A stretch of 64,000 nucleotides of DNA from assembly GCF_024296925.1 (NCBI RefSeq), contig NZ_CP101125.1, forward strand, positions 4,094,501 to 4,158,500, in the 5' to 3' direction. The stretch comes from Pseudomonas nunensis (lineage in GTDB: Bacteria > Pseudomonadota > Gammaproteobacteria > Pseudomonadales > Pseudomonadaceae). Position numbers and translations under genes: made by a program. Numbering within the stretch: position 1 is the first letter of the stretch; the number at the start of each line of letters is the position of its first letter. Below, in pieces: positions 53,120 to 63,866 of the stretch. The notes below the pieces were generated by a model that saw only the letters and a list, made by a program, of their open reading frames with translations, searched no databases and was not told the DNA's origin.

Positions 53120-53368
53120 TCAATCAGCCTTATCAGCAGTGCGAACGGTAGGTTTACGGTGACGGGAAACCGGCGCGACGTGGGCCGATCCATTGTTCAA
53201 CGCGATCATCAGCGCGGGCAGCCAACGGCCCAGCAGACTGAACAGATCGCCGGCGCCGACCTGGCGGTTAGCGGTTTTCAGGACACGGCCAAGGCACGCA
53301 TCGTCGTCCCGGGTGGACGGAGATGCCTTGAGCATGTCACGCAAAGACTGTTCAAACGGATCGTGCAT
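53120..53368 (-). CDS. crfX: CrfX, small protein of the sigX-cmpX cluster
   Basis: 82 residues from the ATG at 53368 (AGAGGTG upstream). It is mostly helical, with the conserved segment SLRDMLKASPSTRDDDACLGRVLKTANRQ (split across positions about 8-37) and a Trp-containing hydrophobic patch. Position and sequence match CrfX of other Pseudomonas; its biochemical role is not established. It abuts cmpX and is likely co-transcribed with it. Confidence 0.88.
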   Translation of the reverse strand: MHDPFEQSLRDMLKASPSTRDDDACLGRVLKTANRQVGAGDLFSLLGRWLPALMIALNNGSAHVAPVSRHRKPTVRTADKAD

Positions 53369-53431
53369 ACGCACCTCTCGTAATGTCAGTGAAAGACGCG
53401 ATCAAATTTGCCCGGGTCACATGGCTCATCA

Positions 53432-54427
53432 TCACACCCAACGCAAACGTCGGAATAACCACCACTGCCCGAGGGCCACCGACACCATCATCAGGCAGGC
53501 GATCAGGAAGCCATACGGGCTCGCCGAGAACGGAATGCCGCCGACATTGATGCCCAGCAGACCGGTCAGAAAACTCATCGGCAAAAAGATCCCGGTGATG
53601 ATCCCGAAGCGGTACATCGTGCGGTTCATGCGCACGCTCAAACGCCGGTCTTCGGCCTCAAGGACCAGCCCCACCCGCTCCCGAGTCAATTCCAGTTCCT
53701 CGAGATAACGGGTCAGGCTGTTGTTCAACTCGTTCCAGTAATCGCCGTCATCTTCGACAAACCAGGGCAGTTTTATCCGCGTCAGTTGTCCGAAAATATC
53801 CCGCTGCGGAGCCAGGAAACGTTTCAGCCCGGCTGCCCTGCGACGGATCTGCAAAATGGAGCCATGCTCGGGTGTATACCGTTCGTCGGCATCCAGTTTT
53901 TCTTCTTCCTCATCGACCACTTCCGAGAGGCAAGTGACCAGATCCTGCACCTTGTTGGTGAGGTACTGAGCCATATAAAGGATGAGTTCGGAGGCGGTTT
54001 TCGGCCCCTTGCCTTCGGCGAGCTGCACCAGCAACTCATCGGTGGCGCGCAACGGACGCAACCGCAGGGAAATCACCCGCGGGGCCGAAGCGAAGATACG
54101 CACGGAAACCATGTCCTCTGGCTCGGCGCCAGGATTCAGGTTTACCCCACGCAAAAATAGCAGCAGTTCGCTGTCGGAAAGCTGTAAAAGCCGCGGACGG
54201 GTGTTTTCTTCGAGCAGCAAATCGCAGCTGAACTCACTCAGACCACTGGATTTACGCAGCCAGGTCTGGGTTTGCGGGTGACTGCGATCCCAATGCAGCC
54301 ACAGACTTTCATGGTCCTGCAGCTGCAAGTCATCGAGATCAGTCCGGGCTATCGAACGCGCACCGCCTTTACCGTCCAGCACCAGGGCATGCACCAGCCC
54401 CCACTGCGCGTTTTCTTCCTCGAACAT
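53432..54427 (-). CDS. cmaX: CmaX, CorA-family magnesium-transporter-like protein
   Basis: 331 residues from the ATG at 54427 (GGGGTGAGG upstream); a GTG two codons earlier is possible. A soluble N-terminal domain (about 1-240) with a long charged helix is followed by two C-terminal transmembrane segments. The CorA signature loop appears as GINVGGIPF after helix 1 in place of the classic GMN motif, so it belongs to the ZntB/CorA-like branch; ion preference is uncertain. It leads the cmaX-crfX-cmpX run. Confidence 0.92.
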   Translation of the reverse strand: MFEEENAQWGLVHALVLDGKGGARSIARTDLDDLQLQDHESLWLHWDRSHPQTQTWLRKSSGLSEFSCDLLLEENTRPRLLQLSDSELLLFLRGVNLNPGAEPEDMVSVRIFASAPRVISLRLRPLRATDELLVQLAEGKGPKTASELILYMAQYLTNKVQDLVTCLSEVVDEEEEKLDADERYTPEHGSILQIRRRAAGLKRFLAPQRDIFGQLTRIKLPWFVEDDGDYWNELNNSLTRYLEELELTRERVGLVLEAEDRRLSVRMNRTMYRFGIITGIFLPMSFLTGLLGINVGGIPFSASPYGFLIACLMMVSVALGQWWLFRRLRWV

Positions 54428-54465
54428 CCTCACCCCATGGCTACTACGAAAATTGGCATCGACGC

Positions 54466-54957
54466 TTATTCAGGCATCGTCAGCGGGCTTGGCGAGATGA
54501 TCACGCCGTTGTTGTCCGCATAAATGTAATGGCCGGGATGGAACGTCACGCCCGCGAAGGTCACGGCGACGTTGAGATCACCGATACCGCGCTTGTCGGT
54601 TTTCATCGGGTGACTGGCCAGGGCCTGCACCCCCAGGTCGGTTTGCGCGATGACATCGACGTCACGGATACAACCGTAGATCACCAGCCCTTCCCAGCCG
54701 TTCTTGGCGGCTTTCTCGGCCAACATGTCGCCGAGCAAGGCGCGACGCAAGGAACCGCCACCGTCGACCACCAGGACCTTGCCGTCACCCTTGAGCTCGA
54801 CTTGCTCTTTGACCAGCGAGTTATCTTCGAAACATTTGATGGTCACGATCTCGCCGCCGAAGGAATCACGGCCGCCGAAATTGCTGAACATCGGTTCCAG
54901 CACCTGCACCAGCTCCGGGTAGGCGTCGCACAGGTCAGGCGTAAGGTAATGGTTCAT
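54466..54957 (-). CDS. RraA-family protein
   Basis: 163 residues. Typical RraA fold sequence with [21 protein letters not shown] near the ligand pocket and the GCIRDVD motif. Members inhibit RNase E or act as HMG/CHA aldolases; the short form with GxLRxA...GxxRD could be either, and family annotation is often unclear in Pseudomonas. The ribosome site AGGAG is strong. It precedes cmaX in the same direction. Confidence 0.9.
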   Translation of the reverse strand: MNHYLTPDLCDAYPELVQVLEPMFSNFGGRDSFGGEIVTIKCFEDNSLVKEQVELKGDGKVLVVDGGGSLRRALLGDMLAEKAAKNGWEGLVIYGCIRDVDVIAQTDLGVQALASHPMKTDKRGIGDLNVAVTFAGVTFHPGHYIYADNNGVIISPSPLTMPE

Positions 54958-55078
54958 CGAGAAACTCCTGTGAAGAGGAAGACAATCGAGGATGTCGCAA
55001 AGTGACCAGAAAAGCTCAGTGCGTCATATCTTAGCCGCAAGCCGACGGGAGCGAAATGCCCTTGTTAGAGCAGTGCGC

Positions 55079-56068
55079 TCAGACCGCCGTGGCCAAATCC
55101 GGCTTTTCACCCAGCAACGGCGTCTGTTGATCGACTAGCCAGCGCGCCACCAACGGCCAGACTTCAACCTGCGCGGCTTTGCTCACCAGCATTTCAACAT
55201 GACCGAAATTATCGGCGAAACCCTGCTCACGCCCCAGGTTGATGAACTGCTTGTGCTCCGAGCCGAGTTGGTCGAACAGCTTGCGACAGGCCCAGGCCGG
55301 ATCCTGATGGTCACCCGCCGCGCTCACCGCGAGCACGGGCAGTTGCACCTCGGCCAAACCGGCCCACCAGTCCTTATCGGCATCGCCAAAGCGCCCGAAC
55401 AGGCCGTACCAGCGCATGCTTTCCAAGGCCAGGCCAATCGGCTCGTCCTCCGGACCGCGCTTGAGCCGTGAACCGGACAGCTGGGCAAAACGCTTGAGAA
55501 TAAAGCGCCCGCTCCACTCCACCGGCGGAATCTTCAGCGGCCAATAGGTACGGCTGACCTGCGTACCGAAAAACGCCGCCGACGCCACCACCGGCTCACC
55601 GATGTACTGACCACCGAGCGCGGCCGCCAGGGTGATGCCGCCCAGCGAATGACCGATCCAGTGCGGGACCTGGCCACTTTGCTCGCGCACGAACGCACCG
55701 ATGGCCGGCAGATCGTAGCGGGCGTAGTCGGAAACGCGGTTCTTGCGATAGTTCTGGTTGCGCTGGGACAGACCGTGACCGCGCATTTCCGGGATCCACA
55801 CATCAAACCCCAAGCGCGTCAGGTAAGCGCCCAACCCCAGGCCCTTGGGGGAAAACCAGAATCGGCGATTGGAAAAACTGCCGTGCAGCAAAATCACCGG
55901 AACGCCACGGGCGTCCGAGCCATCCGCCATACCCAGGCGCGTCACCGCCAGCTCGACGGTGCCGTCGGGGCTGTTGCCGGGTTTCAATCGATACACGTCT
56001 TCGCTCAGATCGCCGCGCCGCTCGGCGCTGATCAGGGCGACAGGAAATAGGTTGCTGCTGCTTTGCAT
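55079..56068 (-). CDS. Alpha/beta-fold hydrolase
   Basis: 329 residues from the ATG at 56068 (AAGAG upstream). Alpha/beta hydrolase fold with the oxyanion-region VILLHGSFSNRRFW, nucleophile Ser in GHSLGG (near residue 150), and a late Asp/His pair (VSAAGDHQD and NFGHVEML). It is predicted to be cytoplasmic. It is similar to the esterase gene found upstream of rraA in this Pseudomonas cluster; the substrate is unknown. Confidence 0.88.
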   Translation of the reverse strand: MQSSSNLFPVALISAERRGDLSEDVYRLKPGNSPDGTVELAVTRLGMADGSDARGVPVILLHGSFSNRRFWFSPKGLGLGAYLTRLGFDVWIPEMRGHGLSQRNQNYRKNRVSDYARYDLPAIGAFVREQSGQVPHWIGHSLGGITLAAALGGQYIGEPVVASAAFFGTQVSRTYWPLKIPPVEWSGRFILKRFAQLSGSRLKRGPEDEPIGLALESMRWYGLFGRFGDADKDWWAGLAEVQLPVLAVSAAGDHQDPAWACRKLFDQLGSEHKQFINLGREQGFADNFGHVEMLVSKAAQVEVWPLVARWLVDQQTPLLGEKPDLATAV

Positions 56069-56140
56069 AATGCTCTTGCACAAAAAAGGGCGGCGTCCAG
56101 AGGAGCCCGCCCTACTTGAATCTCAAAAAACGGCTACCCC

Positions 56141-56210
56141 CTGTAGGAGCACAGCTTGCTGGCGATGGCGGTTTTGAAGACGCCATCGCGGGCAAGCCTT
56201 GCTCCTACAG
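56141..56210. repeat. Inverted repeat (CTGTAGGAGC...GCTCCTACAG family)
   Basis: CTGTAGGAGCACAGCTTGCTGGCGATGGCG and its inverted copy, loop of about 10 nt, between ppsA and the hydrolase gene. Confidence 0.85.
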
Positions 56211-56231
56211 TGAGCGGTCGTTCTCACACCA

Positions 56232-58607
56232 TCAGACCGCTGCCTGACCTTCAGCCAGGAAGAACCAGGTTTCCAGTACGGAATCGGGGTTCAGCGAAAC
56301 GCTTTCAATGCCCTGCTCCATCAGCCATTTGGCCAGGTCCGGGTGATCCGAAGGACCCTGACCGCAAATACCGATGTACTTGCCCGCCTTGTTACAGGCC
56401 TGGATGGCATTGGCCAGCAGCTTCTTGACCGCCGGATTACGCTCGTCGAACAGGTGAGCGATGATCCCGGAGTCACGGTCCAGGCCCAGGGTCAGCTGGG
56501 TCAGGTCGTTGGAGCCGATCGAGAAACCGTCGAAGAATTCGAGGAACTCTTCAGCCAGGATCGCGTTGGACGGCAGTTCGCACATCATGATGATGCGCAG
56601 GCCGTTTTCGCCACGAGCCAGGCCATTTTCGGCCAGCAGGTCGATAACCTGGCTGGCTTCGCCCAGGGTACGGACGAACGGCACCATGATTTCAACGTTG
56701 GTCAGGCCCATCTCGTTACGCACGCGCTTGAGGGCGCGGCATTCGAGTTCGAAGCAATCGCGGAACGATTCGCTGATGTAACGCGAAGCACCACGGAAGC
56801 CCAGCATCGGGTTTTCTTCTTCCGGCTCGTAGAGTTTGCCGCCGATCAGGTTCGCGTATTCGTTGGACTTGAAGTCCGACAGACGCACGATCACCTTTTT
56901 CGGGGTGAACGCTGCAGCCAGGGTGCTGATGCCTTCGACCAGTTTGTCGACGTAGAAGCCGACCGGATCGTCGTAACCGGCGATGCGCTTGTCGACGCTG
57001 TCCTTGATGTCCTGCGGCAGGCCGTCGTAGTTCAACAGCGCTTTGGGGTGGACACCGATCATGCGGTTGATGATGAATTCCAGGCGGGCCAGTCCCACAC
57101 CGGCGTTCGGCAGTTGCGCGAAGTCGAAGGCGCGGTCCGGGTTGCCGACGTTCATCATGATCTTGAACGGCAGATCAGGCATGGCGTCCACGGAGTTCTT
57201 CTTGATGTCGAAGCCCAGTTCGCCTTCGAAGATGTAACCGGTGTCGCCTTCAGCGCAGGAAACAGTCACGCCCTGGCCGTCTTTCAACAGCTGGGTGGCG
57301 TTGCCGCAACCGACCACGGCCGGGATGCCCAGCTCGCGAGCGATGATCGCCGCGTGGCAGGTACGGCCGCCACGGTTGGTGACGATGGCGCTAGCGCGCT
57401 TCATGACCGGTTCCCAGTCCGGGTCGGTCATGTCGGACACCAGTACGTCGCCTGGCTGGACTTTGTCCATCTCGGACACGTCCTTGATGATGCGGACCTT
57501 GCCGGCGCCGATGCGCTGGCCGATGGCGCGACCTTCAACCAGCACGGTGCCGGTTTCTTTCAGCAGGTAACGCTCCATGACGTTGGCCTGGGTGCGGCTC
57601 TTCACGGTTTCAGGACGGGCCTGAACGATGTAGAGCTTGCCGTCGTCGCCGTCTTTGGCCCACTCGATGTCCATCGGGCACTTGTAGTGCTTCTCGATGA
57701 TCATCGCTTGCTTGGCCAGCTCGCTGACTTCGGCGTCGGTCAGGCAGAAGCGTGCGCGATCGGCCTTGTCCACGTCGATGGTCTTGACCGACTTGCCGGC
57801 CGTGGCCACTTCGCCGTAGATCATCTTGATGGCTTTGCTGCCCAGGTTACGGCGCAGGATCGCCGGGCGACCGGCTTCAAGCGTTTGTTTGTGGACGTAG
57901 AATTCGTCCGGGTTCACCGCGCCTTGTACGACGGTCTCGCCGAGGCCGTAAGCGCCGGTGATGAACACCACGTCACGGAAGCCCGATTCGGTATCGAGGG
58001 TGAACATCACGCCGGCAGTGCCGGTTTCGGAGCGGACCATGCGCTGCACACCAGCCGACAGAGCCACCAGCTTGTGATCGAAGCCCTGGTGAACGCGGTA
58101 GGAAATGGCGCGGTCGTTGAACAGTGAAGCGAACACCTCTTTGGCGGCGCGAATGACGTTTTCGACACCACGGATGTTCAGGAAGGTTTCCTGCTGACCG
58201 GCGAAGGAAGCGTCCGGCAAGTCTTCGGCGGTAGCGGAAGAGCGCACGGCCACGGCCATGTCAGGGTTGCCGGCCGACAGCGTGGCGAACGCGGTGCGGA
58301 TCTCGGCGTTGAGCTTCTCGGGGAATTCGGCTTCCATGATCCACTTGCGGATCTGGGCGCCGGTCTTGGCCAGGGCGTTGACGTCGTCGACGTCCAGGGC
58401 GTCGAGGGCCGCATGGATCTGATCGTTCAGGCCGCTCAGTTCCAGAAAATCACGATAAGCCTGAGCTGTCGTGGCGAAGCCACCGGGCACCGATACACCG
58501 GCACCTGCAAGGTTACTGATCATCTCGCCCAGGGATGCGTTCTTGCCCCCTACGTGCTCTACATCATGGACGCCGAGCTTATCGAGGGAAACTACGTACT
58601 CTACCAA
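56232..58607 (-). CDS. ppsA: Phosphoenolpyruvate synthase
   Basis: 791 residues. It begins with a TTG supported by GGAGAG upstream and by the conserved [11 protein letters not shown] start. An ATP-grasp-like N-terminal domain (about 1-340), a swivelling phosphohistidine domain with the catalytic His in [15 protein letters not shown] (near residue 420) and a C-terminal PEP/pyruvate barrel ending in the proton donor Cys of CGQGPSDHP. It converts pyruvate and ATP to PEP for gluconeogenesis. It is divergent from its regulator ppsR. Confidence 0.97.
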   Translation of the reverse strand: MVEYVVSLDKLGVHDVEHVGGKNASLGEMISNLAGAGVSVPGGFATTAQAYRDFLELSGLNDQIHAALDALDVDDVNALAKTGAQIRKWIMEAEFPEKLNAEIRTAFATLSAGNPDMAVAVRSSATAEDLPDASFAGQQETFLNIRGVENVIRAAKEVFASLFNDRAISYRVHQGFDHKLVALSAGVQRMVRSETGTAGVMFTLDTESGFRDVVFITGAYGLGETVVQGAVNPDEFYVHKQTLEAGRPAILRRNLGSKAIKMIYGEVATAGKSVKTIDVDKADRARFCLTDAEVSELAKQAMIIEKHYKCPMDIEWAKDGDDGKLYIVQARPETVKSRTQANVMERYLLKETGTVLVEGRAIGQRIGAGKVRIIKDVSEMDKVQPGDVLVSDMTDPDWEPVMKRASAIVTNRGGRTCHAAIIARELGIPAVVGCGNATQLLKDGQGVTVSCAEGDTGYIFEGELGFDIKKNSVDAMPDLPFKIMMNVGNPDRAFDFAQLPNAGVGLARLEFIINRMIGVHPKALLNYDGLPQDIKDSVDKRIAGYDDPVGFYVDKLVEGISTLAAAFTPKKVIVRLSDFKSNEYANLIGGKLYEPEEENPMLGFRGASRYISESFRDCFELECRALKRVRNEMGLTNVEIMVPFVRTLGEASQVIDLLAENGLARGENGLRIIMMCELPSNAILAEEFLEFFDGFSIGSNDLTQLTLGLDRDSGIIAHLFDERNPAVKKLLANAIQACNKAGKYIGICGQGPSDHPDLAKWLMEQGIESVSLNPDSVLETWFFLAEGQAAV

Positions 58608-58782
58608 GGTGATCTCTCCACTAACTGTGTTGGAAAAGCTCAGAAGCCGGCGGCTCGGGGGAGCCTTTGCCGACTGTATGGCCTGGACCTGGAAAATAAG
58701 TGAGAATGCGGGCCAACTGGCGGCCTACAAATCGCGTCTATCATATCCAGAAATCTTCACTAGCTTAAGGCCCAAGGTGCAA

Positions 58783-59601
58783 ATGAAACGATCTGCTTTC
58801 TTCATCTCCGATGGCACGGGTATTACCGCCGAGACCCTCGGGCAAAGCCTGTTGGCGCAGTTCGAAAACATTACCTTCAGCAAATTCACGCGACCCTACA
58901 TCGACAACGTGGATAAAGCGCGGGCCATGGTACAACAAATCAACAAGGCCGCCGAAACCGACGGCTTCCGGCCGATCATCTTCGACACCATCGTCAATCA
59001 GGACATTCGTGAGATCCTCGCTACGTCCAATGGTTTCATGATCGACATTTTCTCGACCTTCCTGGCACCGCTTGAACAGGAACTGACCGAGCATTCTTCC
59101 TACACCGTCGGCAAGTCCCACTCCATCGGCACCAACTCCAATTACATGGAACGGATCGAGGCGGTGAACTTCGCCCTGGACAACGACGACGGGGCCCGCA
59201 CGCATTATTACGACAAGGCCGACCTGATCCTAGTGGGCGTGTCGCGGTGTGGTAAGACGCCGACGTGCCTGTACATGGCCATGCAATTCGGCATCCGCGC
59301 CGCCAACTATCCGCTGACCGAAGATGACATGGAGCGCCTGACCCTGCCAGCCGCCCTGCGCGCCCACCAGCACAAGCTGTTCGGCCTGACCATCGACCCG
59401 GACCGCCTCACCGCGATCCGCAACGAACGCAAGCCCAACAGCCGCTATTCCAGCTATGCCCAGTGCGAATTCGAAGTGCGCGAGGTGGAGAATCTGTTTC
59501 GCCGGGAGAACATCGCGCACATCAACTCCACGCATTTTTCCGTGGAAGAGATTTCGGCGAAGATTCTTGTGGAGAAAGGCGTGGAGCGGCGGTTCAAGTA
59601 G
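58783..59601 (+). CDS. ppsR: PEP synthase regulatory kinase/phosphorylase
   Basis: 272 residues from the ATG at 58783; the longer frame overlaps the ppsA promoter region. A DUF299 protein with the P-loop [16 protein letters not shown] (about 152-167) and the signature SDGTGITAE at the N-terminus. It inactivates PEP synthase by ADP-dependent phosphorylation and reactivates it by phosphorolysis. It is divergent from ppsA with a 175-bp shared promoter region. Confidence 0.96.
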   Translation: MKRSAFFISDGTGITAETLGQSLLAQFENITFSKFTRPYIDNVDKARAMVQQINKAAETDGFRPIIFDTIVNQDIREILATSNGFMIDIFSTFLAPLEQELTEHSSYTVGKSHSIGTNSNYMERIEAVNFALDNDDGARTHYYDKADLILVGVSRCGKTPTCLYMAMQFGIRAANYPLTEDDMERLTLPAALRAHQHKLFGLTIDPDRLTAIRNERKPNSRYSSYAQCEFEVREVENLFRRENIAHINSTHFSVEEISAKILVEKGVERRFK

Positions 59602-59620
59602 ATCGTTGTTGCCTGACACA

Positions 59621-59704
59621 ACGCCTTCGCGAGCAAGCCCGCTCCCACATTGGATATGCGGCGTGCACAAATCCCCTGTGGGAGCGGGCTTGATCGCGAA
59701 GAAC
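59621..59704. repeat. REP-like palindrome
   Basis: TTCGCGAGCAAGCCCGCTCC and inverted copy GAGCGGGCTTGATCGCGAA, between the convergent ppsR and MocR-type genes. Confidence 0.85.
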
Positions 59705-59706
59705 GA

Positions 59707-61116
59707 TTACACGATCTCGGATAATGCCCCCACCAACGCCCCAAACCCATCCAGCAACAACCGATCATCCCCCACCGAATTACACACACTCGCCCGAATA
59801 AACTGCGGCACCGCCCCATGCCCCACCGCAAACGCCTCGGCGGTCGCCACCCAATAATTTTTCTCCTTGAGCTCCGCCGCAATCTGCGAAGCGCGCCACG
59901 GTTCGGGTACTTCGATCCAGAAGTGTGGGCTATGGGGATGCGTCTTGTAGCCGACTTCTTCTAACACGGTGCTGACCAACCGCTTGCGGCGGCTGATTTC
60001 GGCGATCTGCTGCCCCAGCAACTGTTCGGCGACACCGTTTTCGATCCACGCGGTCGCCAGCTCCATGGACAGCGGACTGGCCATCCAGCAGGTCCCGCGC
60101 ACCGCTGCACTTAAGCGTCCGATCAACGGTTGCGGCGCGTGCAGATAACCCACGCGCAAACCCGCCGAAACCGCTTTGCTCAGACTGCCGATCAACACCG
60201 AGCGCTCCGGGGCAAAGTGGCTCAAAGGCAACGGACGCTGCTGCGCCAGCACGGCATGGGCTTCGTCTTCGATGATCAGCAGGTTGTGTTGACGACAGAC
60301 CTCGGCGATTGCTTCACGACGTGGGACAGACATCACCGCCGCCGTAGGATTCTGGATGGTCGGCGTGCAGTACAACGCCGATACCCGATGCTGCTGGCAA
60401 ACGTCCGACAGCGCATCGGGCAGTAATCCTTCGTCATCCATCCCTACGCCAATCAGTTTTATCCCGAGCATGCGTGCGACGCTGATCAAACCGGGGTAGG
60501 TCAAATGCTCGGTCACCAGCGTGTCGCCCGTTTTGAGCAGTGCCATCAAGACGCAGAGCAAGCCATGCTGGCCGCCGTTGACGCAAATCACCTGTTCGGC
60601 GTTAGGCACAAATGTCTGGTGTCGCAGCCAATGGGCGCCCGCCGCACGATGACGGGGTATTCCGCTGTCCGCCGTATAGCCGCTGAGCACCTGCAAAGTC
60701 TGCGGATCAATCGCCAAGGCTTGCAGGCTTTGACTGAGGAAGGCTGGTTCCTGCCCGGGAATCGGCTGATTCCGACTCATGTCGAAAAATGCCCGGGGCT
60801 CGTCGCTGACATTGCGAAAGCCTACATCCCGCGCACGTTCCATCCCGCGCTGACGCACATAAGTGCCATCTCCTACACGGGCCACCACCAGCCCGACTCG
60901 CTCCAGTTCCCCGTAAGCGCGACTAATAGTCCCGATGGTCACGCCGAGGCTGTCCGCCAACAGTCGATGGGGCGGCAATTTGCTGCCCGGCTCGATCAAG
61001 CCTTCGCCGATGCTTTTTTCCAGGGCCTCGGCCAGGCGTTTGTACTTCACGCCGCGCCCATGAGCCAAGCCTTCGCGCAGGATTGACACCGTGGCAATAC
61101 TTACTTTGACAGTCAT
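59707..61116 (-). CDS. MocR-type GntR/aminotransferase-like regulator
   Basis: 469 residues from the second ATG (61116), which has GGGATGG upstream. An N-terminal GntR winged helix-turn-helix (about 15-80; LADSLGVTIGTISRAYGELERVG) is fused to a fold-type I aminotransferase-like domain (about 105-460) with the PLP-binding Lys in GSLSKAVSAGLRVGY. Such proteins act as transcription regulators sensing PLP or amino acids. It is divergent from the EamA exporter gene, which is its likely target. Confidence 0.92.
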   Translation of the reverse strand: MTVKVSIATVSILREGLAHGRGVKYKRLAEALEKSIGEGLIEPGSKLPPHRLLADSLGVTIGTISRAYGELERVGLVVARVGDGTYVRQRGMERARDVGFRNVSDEPRAFFDMSRNQPIPGQEPAFLSQSLQALAIDPQTLQVLSGYTADSGIPRHRAAGAHWLRHQTFVPNAEQVICVNGGQHGLLCVLMALLKTGDTLVTEHLTYPGLISVARMLGIKLIGVGMDDEGLLPDALSDVCQQHRVSALYCTPTIQNPTAAVMSVPRREAIAEVCRQHNLLIIEDEAHAVLAQQRPLPLSHFAPERSVLIGSLSKAVSAGLRVGYLHAPQPLIGRLSAAVRGTCWMASPLSMELATAWIENGVAEQLLGQQIAEISRRKRLVSTVLEEVGYKTHPHSPHFWIEVPEPWRASQIAAELKEKNYWVATAEAFAVGHGAVPQFIRASVCNSVGDDRLLLDGFGALVGALSEIV

Positions 61117-61211
61117 TTCCATCCCGAATAGCGTGCTGAAAACAGGTTCAATCAGGGATAGACCCTTTCCGTTATCAGGTCAATTCCGACGACTCACACA
61201 GGAGCTCGAAC

Positions 61212-62144
61212 ATGTCGATTGCCATCAGCACGCCGTCCATCACGGGAAAACCCTGGCTGGCGGGATTGATCACCAGCATCTTGTTCCTGATCGTCTGCCT
61301 GAGTTGGGGCACCACATGGCTGGGGATCAAAATCGCCGTCGAAAGCGTGCCGCCCCTGACCGCCGCCGGCCTACGTTTTCTGATCGCCTTTCCGCTGTTC
61401 TTGAGCTTCGCCCTGCTGCGTCGCGAGCCGCTGCTGTTTCCACGCAAAAGTCGCTGGTTTTTCGTGTTCGTTACGCTCTCGTATTTCAGCCTGCCGTATT
61501 ACTTGCTCAACTACGGCGAGATGCACGTCTCGTCTGGCCTGACCGCGTTGCTGTTCAGCTGCATGCCGGTGTTCATCCTGATTTTTTCCGCGGTGTTTTT
61601 GCGGGAGAAAATCTATCCCTCGCAGGTGATTGGCATCGCCATCGGGTTTGGCAGTTTGTTCATGATTATCCGCAGCCAGGGCCTGCACCTGGACCACGCC
61701 GAGTTCTTCGGTGTACTGGCGATTCTGGCGGCAGCGCTGATGCATGCGCTGTGTTACGTGATCACCAAGAAACAAGGCAGTGCGATCAGCGTGATTACCT
61801 ACAACACGCTGCCCATTGGTCTGGCGGGGTTGATGCTGTTTGTCGCGGGATTGAGTTTTGAGGCGCCGGTGTTCGATGACATCAGCGCACGGTCGTGGGG
61901 CGCCCTGCTCTATCTGGGGCTGGTGGCGTCGGTGGGTGGGTTTATCGTTTACTTTTTGCTGCTCAAACGGCTGAGCCCGATCATTTTGTCGTTCGTGTTT
62001 ATTATTTTTCCGGTGTTCGCGGTGGTGATTGGCGCCTGGTACGAGGGACAGAGTATTTCGCGGGAGCTGATGATTTACTCGGCGGTGTTGCTGGCGGGGT
62101 TTGCCATCACCAAATTACCGGTCGAGAAATGGCTCAAAACCTGA
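61212..62144 (+). CDS. EamA/DMT-family transporter
   Basis: 310 residues with ten hydrophobic segments arranged as two EamA repeats (about 15-145 and 160-300); the first carries CLSWGTTWLGIKIAVESVPP and the second repeats a similar pattern. It is an inner-membrane drug/metabolite exporter; DMT proteins next to MocR regulators often export amino acids or related compounds, an inference only. The ribosome site GGAGCTC precedes the ATG. Confidence 0.92.
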   Translation: MSIAISTPSITGKPWLAGLITSILFLIVCLSWGTTWLGIKIAVESVPPLTAAGLRFLIAFPLFLSFALLRREPLLFPRKSRWFFVFVTLSYFSLPYYLLNYGEMHVSSGLTALLFSCMPVFILIFSAVFLREKIYPSQVIGIAIGFGSLFMIIRSQGLHLDHAEFFGVLAILAAALMHALCYVITKKQGSAISVITYNTLPIGLAGLMLFVAGLSFEAPVFDDISARSWGALLYLGLVASVGGFIVYFLLLKRLSPIILSFVFIIFPVFAVVIGAWYEGQSISRELMIYSAVLLAGFAITKLPVEKWLKT

Positions 62145-62151
62145 ACACGCC

Positions 62152-62224
62152 CCCTGTAGGAGCCAGGCTTGCCGGCGAAGGCGCCATTAAGTACGCCTTC
62201 GCCGGCAAGCCTGGCTCCTACAGG
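62152..62224. repeat. Inverted repeat (CTGTAGGAGCCAGGCTTGCCGGCGAAGGCG)
   Basis: Perfect 30-base inverted arms with a loop of about 13 nt between the convergent EamA and prpD genes; likely acts as terminator or 3' stabiliser. Confidence 0.87.
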
Positions 62225-62231
62225 ATTTAGG

Positions 62232-63716
62232 TCAGATCACGAACAGGTCGACAAACCGGTTAACCGGCGTTGCTTCCAGCGCAGCCTGATCCTTGCACAA
62301 GGCAAAAATTTCGGCGCTGCGCTGACCGGTGAAGCGTGTCGCCAGGTTGGCCTTGAACTTGTCTTCCAGCAGCGGAATGCCATCGGCACGGCGACGGCGA
62401 TGGCCGATCGGGTACTCGACCACCACGTTCTCGGTGCTGGAGCCGTCCTTGAAAAACACCTGGATCGCATTGGCGATGGAACGCTTGTCGGCTTCCAGGT
62501 ATTCGCGAGTGAAACGCGGCTCCTCGACGATGACCATTTTTTCCCGCAGCACGTCGATGATCGGATGGGCGGTATGGAAATCGTCTTCGTATTGCTCGGC
62601 CACCAGATTGCCGAAGGCCAGCGGCACGGCGGTCATGTATTGGATGCAGTGATCGCGGTCGGCGGCATTGGCCAAGGGTCCGACCTTGGAAATGATACGG
62701 ATCGCCGATTCGTGGGTGGTGATGACGATCCTGTCAATTTCGTGCAGGCGATTGCGGACCTGCGGGTGCAGGGTCACAGCCGCTTCACACGCGGTCTGCG
62801 CGTGGAACTCGGCGGGGAAGCTGATTTTGAACAGCACGTTTTCCATCACGTAGCTGCCGTACTGGCGAGAGAAGCTGAACGCGCGTTTGTCGTCGGGCTT
62901 GAGCGCCAGATCGTTATTGGTATGGCTGAACAACACGTCATAGAAGCCCCACTGCTTGGCGGTCAGTACGCCGGGGATGCCCATCTCGCCACGCATCGCA
63001 ATGTCCGCCAGACGCACGCCTCGGCTGGAGGCATCACCGGCGGCCCAGGATTTGCGCGACCCGGCGTTCGGCGCATGACGATAAGTGCGCAGCGCCTGGC
63101 CATCGGCAAAGGCATGGGACAGCGCCGACAGCAACTGCTCACGATTGGCGCCCATGAGTTTGGCGGTGACGGCGGTCGAGGCGACTTTCACCAGCAGCAC
63201 GTGATCGAGGCCTACACGGTTGAAGGAGTTTTCCAGCGCGATCACGCCCTGAATCTCGTGGGCCATGATCATTGCTTCGAGCACCGCACGGATCGTCAGC
63301 GGCGCATCGCCATTGGCCAGGCGCTTTTGCGACAGGTGATCCGCCACCGCGAGAATCCCGCCGAGGTTATCCGACGGATGACCCCACTCGGCGGCGAGCC
63401 AGGTGTCGTTGTAGTCGAGCCAGCGCACGATGCAGCCGATGTCCCACGCAGCCTTGACCGGGTCGAGACGGAAACTGGTGCCAGGCACACGGGCGCCGAA
63501 CGGGACGACGGTGCCTTCGACGATCGGGCCCAGGTGTTTGGTGCATTCGGGAAAGCGCAGGGCCAGCAGGCCACAGCCGAGGGTGTCCATCAGGCAGTTG
63601 CGGGCGGTATCGAGTGCTTCGGTGGACTCGATCTTGAAGTTGAGGACGTAGTCAGCGATGTCCTGCAGGACCGTGTCGTAGTCGGGGCGGTTGTTCAGAT
63701 CGACGTTGGCGCTCAT
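62232..63716 (-). CDS. prpD: 2-methylcitrate dehydratase
   Basis: 494 residues. MmgE/PrpD family protein with the conserved [20 protein letters not shown] (substrate and catalytic loop), [15 protein letters not shown] and [12 protein letters not shown]. It dehydrates 2-methylcitrate in propionate catabolism. The next gene upstream on the same strand is prpF, in the order known from Pseudomonas methylcitrate loci; a repeat separates them. Confidence 0.96.
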   Translation of the reverse strand: MSANVDLNNRPDYDTVLQDIADYVLNFKIESTEALDTARNCLMDTLGCGLLALRFPECTKHLGPIVEGTVVPFGARVPGTSFRLDPVKAAWDIGCIVRWLDYNDTWLAAEWGHPSDNLGGILAVADHLSQKRLANGDAPLTIRAVLEAMIMAHEIQGVIALENSFNRVGLDHVLLVKVASTAVTAKLMGANREQLLSALSHAFADGQALRTYRHAPNAGSRKSWAAGDASSRGVRLADIAMRGEMGIPGVLTAKQWGFYDVLFSHTNNDLALKPDDKRAFSFSRQYGSYVMENVLFKISFPAEFHAQTACEAAVTLHPQVRNRLHEIDRIVITTHESAIRIISKVGPLANAADRDHCIQYMTAVPLAFGNLVAEQYEDDFHTAHPIIDVLREKMVIVEEPRFTREYLEADKRSIANAIQVFFKDGSSTENVVVEYPIGHRRRRADGIPLLEDKFKANLATRFTGQRSAEIFALCKDQAALEATPVNRFVDLFVI

Positions 63717-63767
63717 GTTCGATTCACTCGGTTAGTGCTTCGTTGATGGGACCTCGGTTCAGGGCAA

Positions 63768-63855
63768 TGTAGGAGCTGCCGAAGGCTGCGATCTTTTGAT
63801 CTTGATCCTAAAAAAGCAAAATCAAAAGATCGCAGCCTTCGGCAGCTCCTACAGG
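63768..63855. repeat. Inverted repeat (GTAGGAGCTGCCGAAGGCTGCGATC family)
   Basis: Arms at 63768-63800 and 63823-63855 are exact inverted copies; a shorter relative of the GATCGCAGCC family. It lies within the prpF-prpD gap. Confidence 0.85.
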
Positions 63856-63866
63856 GGTTGTGTTGG

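Noticed and set aside
58471..58782. N-terminal extension of ppsR
   Set aside because: The extra 104 codons overlap the ppsA 5' end and the shared promoter; the conserved protein begins at the ATG at 58783.
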